From: Mycoplasmopsis bovigenitalium | GTDB taxonomy: Bacteria; Bacillota_I; Bacilli_A; Mycoplasmatales; Metamycoplasmataceae | Direction: 5' to 3' | Assembly: GCF_900660525.1 (NCBI RefSeq) | Contig: NZ_LR214970.1 | Location: 777,513-841,512 of the forward strand | DNA: 64,000 nucleotides | In this document: positions 9,833-19,479 of the stretch, in pieces | Position numbering within the stretch: position 1 is the first letter of the stretch | Layout of the letters: every line of letters begins with the position of its first letter | The notes under the pieces: generated by a model | Database searches by the model: none | What the model was told of the DNA's origin: nothing | The model's input: the letters and a program-made list of their open reading frames with translations, nothing else | Program-made: the position numbers and the translations under genes

Positions 9833-11284
9833 ATGAATAAATATTTAGATTTATTGAACAATAAAGTTGATAAAGATATTTTGCAAGATTTAAGTGATAT
9901 TGAATTCAAATATGAGGGTTTTCACAATGTTACATTTAAAGCAAAATATAAAAATATTTTTTGCCAACTACGAGTTCCAACGTCCAATTTAGTCAATCAT
10001 GAATTTGAGTCAGATTTCTTAACAAATTTACCCAATGTTTATTATTATAAAAAAGGTGTATTAATTAGAAAATGATTCGAAGGAAACACAATCGAAAATA
10101 TTGAGTTAAATAACGAATTACAAAGAAAAATAATTCAAAAAGTTAAAGAGTTTCATTGCCAAAATATTAAATTACCGGCTATTGATTTATTTTATTATGG
10201 AAGATATTCTTGCAAATATAAAAGATTAGTAGAAAAATATTCAGACCCTAAATATTTTGTAACTGCGCATTGCGATTTAAATTTAAAAAACATATTAGTT
10301 GATAATAAAGCCAATGTTGAATTAATAGACTTTGAATGAGTTAGAAAAGCTCACCCCCTTTTTGATGTAATCAGTCTGTCTAAAATTGGTTTTGATAAAC
10401 AATTATTAAAAGAATTGTTTATCATTACAGATGAAGAATTTGACGAATTTCAATATATTTGCAATTCGTTTGATAAAATGGCTTATGCAAAAAAATACAA
10501 AAAAATGCTATTGAACAATGATTTAGAGCAAATATCAAAAGGATATACGAATAAGTCATATAAATTAAATAATTTATTTATTCAACATAAACGCAACAAT
10601 AGTTTTAATCATTTAAATAAACTTGAAATCTTTAATCATCTAGATATAGTTGAAAAAGTTATTTATGAAGATAAAGATGTAATTATCCGTAATTTTATTA
10701 AGAATAAACATATTGATTGAGGTTTAAAAAAGAATAGATTAATGCTTGCTGAGGCAATCGCAAAACTTCACACATCAAAAATTAAGTTAAAAAATAATCA
10801 AATTCACAATAGAATAAAATTTTATGTTGAAGAGTTAAAAGAACACAAAAAATTCAATGAAGTTTTTGACCAAAACACTCAAAAATTAATTCAGGAAGCG
10901 TCAAAATTTCTTAAAAATGAAGTACCTAGTCACAATGATTTGAACAGAGAAAATATATTGTTGACAATTAACAATAAAATTAAATTAATTGACCTAGAAT
11001 ACTCATCAATGAATTCTAAATATTTTGACTTAGCATACCATTGTTCAGATATCGATTATGACGAACAAACGGAAAAAGAATTCATTTTGAACTATGCAAA
11101 AAATACTAATTTTTCAATAGATTTTGATGAGTATTTTGCAATAAAAGCGATTGTGAATTTTTATGGAATAGCATGGTCGCTAACTTTTAACAAAGACTTC
11201 AATTTTGATTGACTAACAAAACACGTATTCAACAATCTTGGCAAACTTAAAAACTTTTATGAAAAAAATCTTAAAAATTCATAG
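9833..11284 (+). CDS. Tandem choline-kinase/aminoglycoside-phosphotransferase-like protein
   Basis: This 483-aa protein holds two successive APH/choline-kinase-fold domains. Domain 1 (about 1-215) has the Brenner loop HCDLNLKNIL at residues 146-155 and a metal-binding IDFEW. Domain 2 (about 225-483) has its own N-lobe, then HNDLNRENILL at residues 367-377 and IDLEYSSMNSKYFDLAYH. Both catalytic Asp/Asn pairs are present, so both halves may be active. UGA codons at 10073, 10337 and elsewhere encode Trp, and I find no frameshift across the whole length. The family phosphorylates choline, ethanolamine or similar alcohols. The window also encodes a LicC-LicA choline kinase, so this may supply a parallel route or act on another substrate. 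A head-to-tail duplication is the simplest origin. Confidence 0.82.
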
Positions 11285-11337
11285 ACTTTTAATTGCTACA
11301 TATAAATAAAATATAATTTTCTTATAAGGAGTTGCAA

Positions 11338-12069
11338 ATGGATTTTATAAATAAATTAAAACAAAGATATTCTGTTAGAGAATATGACACTGAAAACAGT
11401 ATAACCGACGAACAATATAAACAAATAATTGAAGCAATTAACTCAGCACCAACTTCATCAAATTGACATGCATCAAGTGTTATTGTAGTGAGAGACAAAA
11501 AAATATTAGCTCAACTTGGCGAAGTAAACAAATACACAGGAGCAATTAAAAGTTGCGATATATTCTTGGTATTTTTAGCTGATTATAACCGCGTAAATAT
11601 AGCAAAAAACACATATACTGAATATCAATACAATAACCATTCTTCAGAAACATATACTGTTGCAGTTGGTGATGCATTTATTCAAGCAACAACCGCTCAA
11701 GATGCAGCTATTTCTTTAGGATTGGGAACATGTTTTTTAGGACTAACAAGAACGATGGTCAAAGATTTAAACGAAATCCTGAATATAAAAGGTCAAGCTG
11801 TTCCTATTATTGGATTGACAATAGGTAATATTAAAAACAATGGTCTAGTTAAACCAAAAATGAATCGTGTTTTTGAAAATAAATATGATTTTGACCGATT
11901 GAATTCAGATATCAATGAATATGACAAATCTCTAATTGCTCATTTCCAAAAAATAAACCCTGATAAAAAGGCTTGAAGTTATAAAGAAGCAACAATTAAA
12001 TCAGCTTCAAGTTACAGAATGGATACAAAATTAATTGAAGAAATTTGAGAATTAGAACTATCTAACTAA
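11338..12069 (+). CDS. Nitroreductase family protein (NfsA/FRP-like)
   Basis: This 243-aa FMN-dependent oxidoreductase opens with LKQRYSVREYD and SAPTSSNWHASSVIVV, the FMN-phosphate binding start of nitroreductases. GDAFIQATTAQDAAISLGLGTCFLGLTR and AVPIIGLTIG follow, as in NADPH-dependent NfsA/FRP enzymes, and the end is a SYKEATIKSAS tail. Such enzymes reduce flavins, quinones or nitro compounds and may relieve oxidative stress. It has a clear Shine-Dalgarno (AAGGAG) and a TATAAT at 11312-11317, and ends in its own terminator, so it is a monocistronic unit. The substrate is unknown. Confidence 0.9.
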
Positions 12070-12091
12070 TGCAGTAAAACTGCATTTTTTA
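12069..12091 (+). terminator. Rho-independent terminator after the nitroreductase gene
   Basis: The stem ATGCAG/CTGCAT with loop TAAAA is followed by six T, starting on the last base of the stop codon. Confidence 0.85.
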
Positions 12092-12159
12092 TTGAAAAAT
12101 TTACTCAAAATTTCAACTATTCTAGAATAAATATCAATTTTTGATATTAAGATTTAATA

Positions 12160-12165
12160 TATAAT
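12160..12165 (+). promoter_or_regulatory. -10 box of the RluD-family gene (leaderless start)
   Basis: TATAAT lies 7 bases before the ATG at 12173, and no Shine-Dalgarno is present. Confidence 0.55.
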
Positions 12166-12172
12166 TTTAAAT

Positions 12173-13084
12173 ATGCTTAAATTAGATGTAAATTATAAGG
12201 AAAGAATTGATAAATATATTTCTGATAATTCTGAAATATCTCGTAATGATGCTAAGCAACTTATTTTACAAGGTGCTGTGTTTTTAAACAACAATTCAAT
12301 CCCAGTTAATAAACCTAATTATATTGTCCAAGAGGGTTGAAATATTACAATTACAAAGTTGATTGAAAAAGAAACAAATATTGTTCCAACCAAAATGGAT
12401 TTAAACATTATTTATGAAGATGAAGATATTGTAATTTTAGATAAACCAACAAATCTAGTGGTTCACCCTGCGCCCGGCCACTATGAAGATACATTAGTCA
12501 ATGGTTTGTTGCATCATTTTAAAGCGCTTTCTAACGAAAATGGTTTATTAAGACCAGGTATTGTTCATCGAATTGATAAGGACACAAGCGGGCTTTTAAT
12601 AATTGCTAAAAATAATGAAACTCATATAAAACTAGCTGAAATGCTTAAAAAACATGAAATTAAGCGCAGTTATATTGCCATTTGTGATGGATTAGTTGAA
12701 AATAAAATAACAAAAATCAATTTACCAATTAATCGACACGTCAATGACCGCAAAAAAATGACAGTTAACAAAGACGGCAAGGAATCAATAACAACGGTTT
12801 ACCTATTGAAACATTTTTATATTGATAAACAACCAAAATCACTTGTTAAATGTGAGTTGCAAACAGGTAGAACTCACCAAATAAGAGTACACTTAAAATA
12901 CATTGGACACCCCGTTTATGGAGATAGTGTTTATAACAAAAAAGTTGATGAATTTAATCAACGTTTGCATGCTTATAAACTAGAATTTATTCACCCAAAC
13001 ACACAACAAAACATTAAAGTTTTTGCGGCTATACCAAGCGAATTTAATGTAGCAGACTTTGATTTTGAACTTATTAAGGATTAG
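12173..13084 (+). CDS. RluD-family 23S rRNA pseudouridine synthase
   Basis: This 303-aa protein has an N-terminal S4 RNA-binding domain (RIDKYISDNSEISRNDAKQLI, QGAVFLNN) followed by the RluA/RluD catalytic domain. The catalytic aspartate lies in HRIDKDTSGLLI, and the domain continues with LDKPTNLVVHPAPGH and the TGRTHQIRVHLKYIGHPVYGD signature. It converts uridine to pseudouridine in 23S rRNA; the exact positions cannot be told. The start at 12173 is needed to include the S4 domain, and a UGA inside that domain (about codon 60) encodes Trp. The next gene begins 8 bases after the stop with a Shine-Dalgarno overlapping the stop (TTAGGAG), so they are co-transcribed. Confidence 0.94.
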
Positions 13085-13092
13085 GAGAATTA

Positions 13093-13905
13093 ATGAAATT
13101 AAATGATTTTTTTAAAATACATGACGAAAGTAAACTTTGAGGTTATGAAAAATCGAAGTTTAGAAACTTTATCATTGGTTCATGTTCAGTTATAGCTCTA
13201 TTACTTTGCTTAATATTGGTTCAAAAAGGTATTGAATTATATTCATATCTTAAAAAACCTGATAGTAGAGCTCTTATTAGTTGAATTCCGTTTTCTCTTT
13301 TAATAATTGGTCTTCATACTTATGTATCAGTAACATTTTATTTAGGTGTTGCAAAAAGTTATAAGCATAAATCATTTGCAAATCTTAGTGGCGGCTCAAT
13401 GCTGTTTTATGGATTTATGGCATTTATTTGTGCTATTGAATTAATTTTTACCTTATCATCTAGATTAAATAAATCAAACACAGAACTTTCAGCAATGGAT
13501 ATTACAACCTTAGTATTAAATATTGTTATAAATCTTTCATTTTTTGTTTCATATTGAGCTGTAATTAGACCAACTCGTACAATATATTCAATTTTTGTGA
13601 ATGCTAAAAAAATGACCGAACTAAACCAACTATTAACTAACAACACAGAAATGTCAAATATGTTCAATATGATGGGGATGAATATTCAGCCTAAAGAAGA
13701 AAACTCAACAAATACAAACGAAGAAAAAGCCCAGATAATTGACACAAAAAATGAAGCTCGCAAAGCTAATGTTGATAAATTATTAAATTTACCAAACAAC
13801 CAATTATTTAAAATCGCACAACATCTTTCAATTAGTGGTTATGACAAAATGTCAAAAGAAGAATTAGCAAACTTAATTGTTGATATAACTGAAAAATCAA
13901 AATAA
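13093..13905 (+). CDS. Membrane protein with C-terminal SAP/Rho-N-like motif
   Basis: I do not recognise this 270-aa protein as a named family. Four hydrophobic segments lie in the first ~165 residues (FIIGSCSVIALLLCLILV, ISWIPFSLLIIGLHTYVS, GSMLFYGFMAFICAIELIF, LVLNIVINLSFFVSYW). A polar, asparagine-rich linker follows. The last ~40 residues, LNLPNNQLFKIAQHLSISGY then KMSKEELANLIVDI, look like the helix-extended-helix of SAP or Rho N-terminal motifs, which bind nucleic acid. A membrane protein with a possible DNA- or RNA-binding tail is unusual. It follows the pseudouridine synthase gene by 8 bases and is terminated before rnhB. Confidence 0.78.
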
Positions 13906-13928
13906 TTGTGGTCCTCCACAATTTTTTA
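13904..13928 (+). terminator. Rho-independent terminator between the membrane protein gene and rnhB
   Basis: The perfect 8-bp stem AATTGTGG/CCACAATT, loop TCCT, is followed by a T run that runs into the rnhB Shine-Dalgarno. Confidence 0.85.
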
Positions 13929-13938
13929 TAAGGAAAAT

Positions 13939-14535
13939 ATGTTCAAATTAAATATTGAAAATACACTTACACAATATAACAAGATTTTAGGCATCGATGA
14001 AGCAGGTCGAGGCTGCTGCGCTGGACCACTTGTTGTTGCTGGCGTAGTTTTGCCGAAAAACTTTAAAAGTGATTTAATAAATGATTCTAAAAAACTTACA
14101 GAAGCAAAAAGAAAAATAACTTATCAAATAATAATTGATAATGCTATTGAATACAAAATTGAATTTGCTAATGCAAAATATGTTGATAAATTTAACCCAA
14201 AACAAGCCACACGCAATTTAATGAATAAAATTGTTGAAAGTTTAAACAATATTGATTTGATAATTACTGACTTTGAACCAGTTACTGATACGAGTATCAA
14301 ACAATTAAATTTAATCAAAGGCGATTCTCAATCATTAAATGTTGCCGCTGCCTCAATATTAGCTAAAGTAGCAAGAGATGAATATATGCTTGCAATTGAT
14401 AAACTATATCCGCAATATCAATTTGCAAAACATAAGGGATATTGCACTAAATTGCATCAAAATGCAATTGTCAAATATGGGACTTGTCCTGAACATAGAT
14501 TAAGTTATAAAAATATTAAATCATTGAATAATTAG
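13939..14535 (+). CDS. rnhB: Ribonuclease HII
   Basis: This 198-aa protein degrades RNA in RNA-DNA hybrids and nicks at single ribonucleotides. The active-site DEAGRG (GIDEAGRGCCAGPLVVAGV) and the DSKKLTEAKR motif are intact, and a third acidic residue is in LIITDFEPV. AAASILAKVARDEYM is also typical. The start is the ATG at 13939, preceded by ATAAGGA. The reading upstream of it crosses the terminator and is not coding. A second type 2 RNase H (RNase HIII) is encoded at 56.3 kb. A bidirectional terminator follows. Confidence 0.96.
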   Translation: MFKLNIENTLTQYNKILGIDEAGRGCCAGPLVVAGVVLPKNFKSDLINDSKKLTEAKRKITYQIIIDNAIEYKIEFANAKYVDKFNPKQATRNLMNKIVESLNNIDLIITDFEPVTDTSIKQLNLIKGDSQSLNVAAASILAKVARDEYMLAIDKLYPQYQFAKHKGYCTKLHQNAIVKYGTCPEHRLSYKNIKSLNN

Positions 14536-14610
14536 TTAGAAATCTTACTTAAACATAGTATTCTGAGCTATACATACAATTGGTTGCCTATAGGGTTTTT
14601 CGCGAATAAA

Positions 14611-14641
14611 AAATCTCAAGCTGCCTTGAGATTTTTTTACT
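14611..14641. terminator. Bidirectional terminator between rnhB and the giant surface operon
   Basis: The perfect 10-bp stem AAATCTCAAG/CTTGAGATTT with loop CTGC has A runs before and T runs after. It ends rnhB on the plus strand and the giant surface gene on the minus strand. Confidence 0.88.
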
Positions 14642-14646
14642 ATTAA

Positions 14647-16182
14647 TTATTCTTTGATATCTTCAAATTCAAATTCTTCAATACCCGAGGTGTAAAGATA
14701 CATTAATTCTGCACCATTTTTTGACATTTGACTATTATTACTATTGCCTTGTCAAATATATGCTTCCATATAACGAGCATTTTTGATTATGAATTTATCG
14801 TTAACTTCTTTCCCTTTATGTGTGTTACTTTGGGCTGAATTTGTTATAACACTGTGTTTTAAAGGAGAATTATCTTGGTTACCATCAGGTGATTTTCAGT
14901 CCGAATTATTCTTGATTAATCATTTTGCAAAATCATCTGCTGTTCATACGGTGGCAGTGAATTTATTGCCTCCATTTCCTTGTGGAGATTGATATGTAGT
15001 AACTGGAGTAATACTATTATCGGTTAATTTTTTGTGTTTTGTTACATGATATGTTTCATATTTTGCAATATGCATTTCAATATCTTTTTTACTATTATCT
15101 CAATCAAATTCAAATTTTAATGTGGTTAATAACGCAGAAGGCATTGTGTATTCAGGTTTAGGAGCGCCATTAACTAATTCAATGGTATCGCCATTAGTAT
15201 CATAGTTTAGCGCACCGACAACAAGTTGAGCAGGTGATGCAACCTCTACAACTAATCGTTCATTATTTTCAAATCTTAATCTAATAAATTGTTTACTTGT
15301 ATCACCTTTAACTTGAGTTGATTGTTGATAAATGAATGATTCAGGAAGAATGAATTTCAAATTAAATTTCTTGGTCAACTCATGCTCAGTGATGTTATTA
15401 CCATTCACTCTATACAATTTATTATTTACTGTATCTAAAATAACTTCTTGAGCATTTTCAAAACCAGCTGCTTTTTTAATTTTCTCAAACAATTTCTTGA
15501 TTGCTTCATCTTTAGAGTTTACACTTCAACCTAATCTATCAGTATTAGCAATAACTTGTTTAGAATTTATACCAAATTGATTTGCTTCATAATTTTTATA
15601 GAAAATATCTCTTGATTTTTTTGGTAAACCTATCATTTTATCGGTAGAAAATACTACATTTGCATCAATTTCTTTAGTAAATCCTTTGTAGTTAGTGAAT
15701 TTTAATAAGCTGTTAGGTTTATATTCATAACGTAATTTAAGTTTAATTGTTTTTTGTGTTTCGTTAGAGCTGACATCAGAGTAAAAATTATTTGTGTGTG
15801 TGTCTTTTACAATATAAACACGTACATAAACAGGGTTAAATTTATTTGCTAAATCGATTTGCGTATTGCCAAATTGTTCAAATAATGGTAGTAACTTAAC
15901 ATTATTTGTAACATCAATTTTGTCTTCACCATTTGCTGTTTTAGCAATTTCCTCAATTTCTTTTTTGAAGTCTTCTAGTGTGTATTTATCATGTGGTTTT
16001 GGTGGAACTGTTCCCGCAAAGTCTTTAAAGAATTTATTAAATTCATCTTGATTTATATAATCAAAGAATGTATCAATATTAGTTAATAATTCTGTGGTGT
16101 GTGCTTTATCACTATTCATAAAGCGCTCGGCTAAAAATCCATTTGGTTTAGATTTTTGCAATCTATCATATAGATTTTTTGC
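14647..16182 (-). pseudogene. Giant surface protein 1, C-terminal segment (after second in-frame TAA)
   Basis: These 511 codons continue the frame of the giant gene after a TAA at 16183-16185 and end with a natural TAA at 14647-14649. There is no Shine-Dalgarno or ATG near the break, so the segment is probably not translated on its own. It carries a globular, beta-rich C-terminal region rather than coiled coil. A stretch KIDVTNNVKLLPLFEQF, then VRVYIVKD, then TIKLKLRYEYKP aligns with LELDITNKPEIMNLFKRF, VSVYLTRN and KLNFKIKYNKK near the end of the neighbouring giant protein 2, so the two proteins share a C-terminal domain. Four or more UGA codons encode Trp. Confidence 0.75.
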
Positions 16183-19100
16183 TTAATTATATTTCTCTTG
16201 ATATTTAGCGACAATAACATTTTTATCGTCACCATTAGGATTTGCTAAAACAATATTTAGTATTTCGCTAATGTCTTTACGTTCTTCAAGTAATGTTTTG
16301 ATATTGTCTTTTAATTTAATAATAAAGTTGTCAAAATCAACAATGTGTTTGTAAACTTTATTGATATTTTCAGAAACTTTTACTGACTTTTTACTTTCAT
16401 CTTTATCTAGTGACTCTAATATTTTGTTGGCTTCAGTATTTGAATTTTGAAGTGCTTCAAAAATACCTTTAAGTTCAGAGAACTGTAGTTTTTCAAATAG
16501 GTTATTTGGGTCTGAAGCGCCACTTGCTTGTTTTTCGACAACATTTTTAATTGCTTTTAGAGTTGCTGTAACTGTTCCGCTGTTTGTGTCTAACACTGCT
16601 TTAATATCACTTGAAATCGAAGCAATAAACGTATCTCTTGCATTTGTTGCTTTTGATTCAAGTGCTTGAGCAGGTTTTAAGTATTCAGTTGAATAATTTT
16701 TATCGCGAGAAACATCTGCGAATTTTGAAAAATCATCTTCAAAGTAAGTGTGAGATTTTTTGAATTCTTCAATTTCTTTAATTACTGAATTTATAGCTTC
16801 AAAATCTTGGATTGATTTTGTTGTTCAAATATTAGCTTTAACAATATTTAAAGCAAAATCATTTAATTCATTTAGTATTTTGTCTAAATTTTCAGATTGT
16901 TTTTCATGAACTTTTTTAATAGTTTCAAGGTGTTTATCTCTTGCAGCAACTATTAATTTATCAATGTTTTCAATAATCTCTGTTTTGTGTTCTAAAATAG
17001 GTAAAACGTGTTCATTTAAATCTGTAATTGCTGTCTTTTTAAAGTCTGCATAATCAGTTTGTCTTTCAGCAGGAATCAATCCGTAAAGTTCGTTTGCTTT
17101 GATTTTCAAGTCATTCATTGCTTGTTTTTTAGCAGTAATGATTTGAGCGCCATGAGTTTCAAAGTTTTGAATTAATTCTTGACGTTTTTGAATTGTTGCA
17201 TTTGCTGCATTTTGAATTAATGATTCAGCATCAGAAATATCTTTTGCAAGTAAGTTATATGCATTAGCAATCTCATCAGAAGTAACAATTTTACCATCTG
17301 CTGGCGAAGAAGTTAGTCTTACAGTTTTTGCCTTATTCAATTCATTTTGGAATGTTTGTGCCAATTTTAATAAGTAAGGAATTGAATTTTCACTTTCGCC
17401 TTTTAATCATTTATCGGCAATTGTGTTGAATTGCTGAGCAGTTGTTTGGTCATTGATTGCAACACCATTAAGCTCATTAGCAAATGTATCCATTTTGGCA
17501 TTTAATGCTTCTTTTTCTTTTAACTGAATAGTAGCATCATTATCAATATTTTGTTTTAATTCAGTTCATTGTTTTAAAACATCTAAACGAGCTTTATGTA
17601 GGTCTAATTTAGTAATTTCTTTGTCAATCTCTGATTTTCTAGCGTCTAATTCATTAGATTTTGGAGTAGGTTTACTTAATTGACTATTAGCTTGTTCAAT
17701 TTCAGCAATAAACTCATTTTTCTTAGCTGTAATGTTTTCGTTAAGCGGTGTAAGTTGGTTAGCATATTCTTTTGCTTGTTTGATTTTTTCTGCTAATTCA
17801 ATTTCTTTTGGTAAAAGAGCAATTAATGAATCTACTTCTGAGCCCACTTCATTGATTTTAGCAATCTCGGTAGCTTGTTCAACGTTTCTTTGTAGATTTC
17901 TAATTCTACTATTTACTATATTTAATAAAGTAGGGTTTTGTTCAAGTGATTTATATTCAGCGGTTTTATTGATTCCATCAATTTTGTTTAGAGTTTCAAC
18001 TCTTTTGTTTCTGATTTGCGCAATATCTTTAAATTTGGCATCTAAATCCGAAACTTTTTTCAATATTGCTTGAGCATCTGAGGCATCATTTGTTGTAGGA
18101 ACAAATGACCACATCGCATTTGTTAATAGTTCTTCGTCTTTTTCTGTTAACGCTAATAATGTTGAATTTAGATTACGCTCAGATTTTCATTTAGTAACTT
18201 CATTAGATACTTCTTTTAATTTTTCAACTAATTGTTTAGCAACATCAATACGTTTTTTGGCATTATCAAGTGATTGTTCAGTATTTGTAGCATTATCAAC
18301 ACCAAAAATGGCTGACGAAGCTATTGAATCTAGTCATTTGTCAACTTTATCTTTGTTCGCTTCACCAGAAACGCCACTTACAGAGTGATAATTAATGTCA
18401 GCATTAATTTGTTTTGTTTCGACTAAAGTTTGTTTAATATCTTTAGCTTTTTGAACATTTTGTTTTGCTTTTTCAATGCGAACAATTTGTTGTTTAATTT
18501 CTTCTTTTGTTTTTGAAGCGATTTGTTCAGTGTTTTGCCCATCTTCGGCTTTGATGTAAAGTTCGCGGGCTTTAACAACTAAACCTTCTAATTCTTTATC
18601 AATAAATGAGCGAATTAGTGGGTCTTGGTCAGATTTATTGTTATTAATAATTTTTAGTGCAGAACCAACTTCAAGAGCTAAAGCATTGATATATGGCTTA
18701 ATTTGGTTAATTGCCTCAAGTTTTTCACCAATTTTAGTAGCTTCTTCAAGTGTAGCCGCTACTTTGTTTTTCTCTTTAACAGCATCAAGATTATCTTGAA
18801 TTACTTTTGTTAATTGAGGGTCAATTGAGTCACCAAGAGCAACTTTTTTGCCTAGTACTTCTTCAAGTGCTTTATCAGCCTCAACACGAGCTTGGTTTTG
18901 ACCATCCATTAATTCAGGTTGAGCTCTAAAGTTGTCAAAACCATCAAAAAGTTCGTTTGCTAAAATTTTATTTTCAGTTCTTTTGGCTTCTTTAGCTTCA
19001 ACTTTGCTAAATTCTTCAAGTAAAGTTTTTCTCTTATTATCAATATCAGCCTTATTAAATGGTTTAATTGGCATAAATTGTTGTTCAAATAATTTTTCAG

Positions 19101-19479
19101 CTTCTTTTACAGCTCTTTGGGCTTCTACACTATCAGGAGTAGATTTATGTGCATCTTTAAGCTTTTTAATGAAATCTGCAATGTCTTTTTGAAGATCATT
19201 GTAATTTTTCATTGATTGAGTAAGTTCAATGAATTCACTTGTTTGTTTTGAATTAAAAGGAGTTTTTAAGCGCTCTTCAATTTGTGCTTTAAAATCATTA
19301 GCTAAATCTTTAATTGCTTTATAGTCAGAATTTGTTGATTCTTGAGATGTAATTTCGCTCTCAACATATTTATTATATTTAGCGGCAGCATTTGAAGCTA
19401 AATCCTTATGGTATGCATCTTTTAAAGCTTGTTGTTTTGCTCTAAGAGTTTCAATAGTTGAGTTTGCTGAATCCTTAAG
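16183..19479 (-). pseudogene. Giant surface protein 1, middle coiled-coil segment (between two in-frame TAA codons)
   Basis: These 1098 codons lie in the same frame as the segments on both sides and are closed by TAA at 19480-19482 upstream and TAA at 16183-16185 downstream. The sequence is charged, alanine-, lysine- and glutamate-rich and predicted to be almost entirely alpha-helical coiled coil. The first ATG after the upstream stop is at 19212, nearly 90 codons in, with no Shine-Dalgarno. The frame and codon use stay normal throughout, which points to recent nonsense mutations in one long gene rather than separate genes. Confidence 0.72.

Noticed and set aside
14783..14992. 69-codon plus-strand frame near the end of giant gene 1
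   Set aside because: Antisense to the C-terminal coding segment, with no start signal or similarity.
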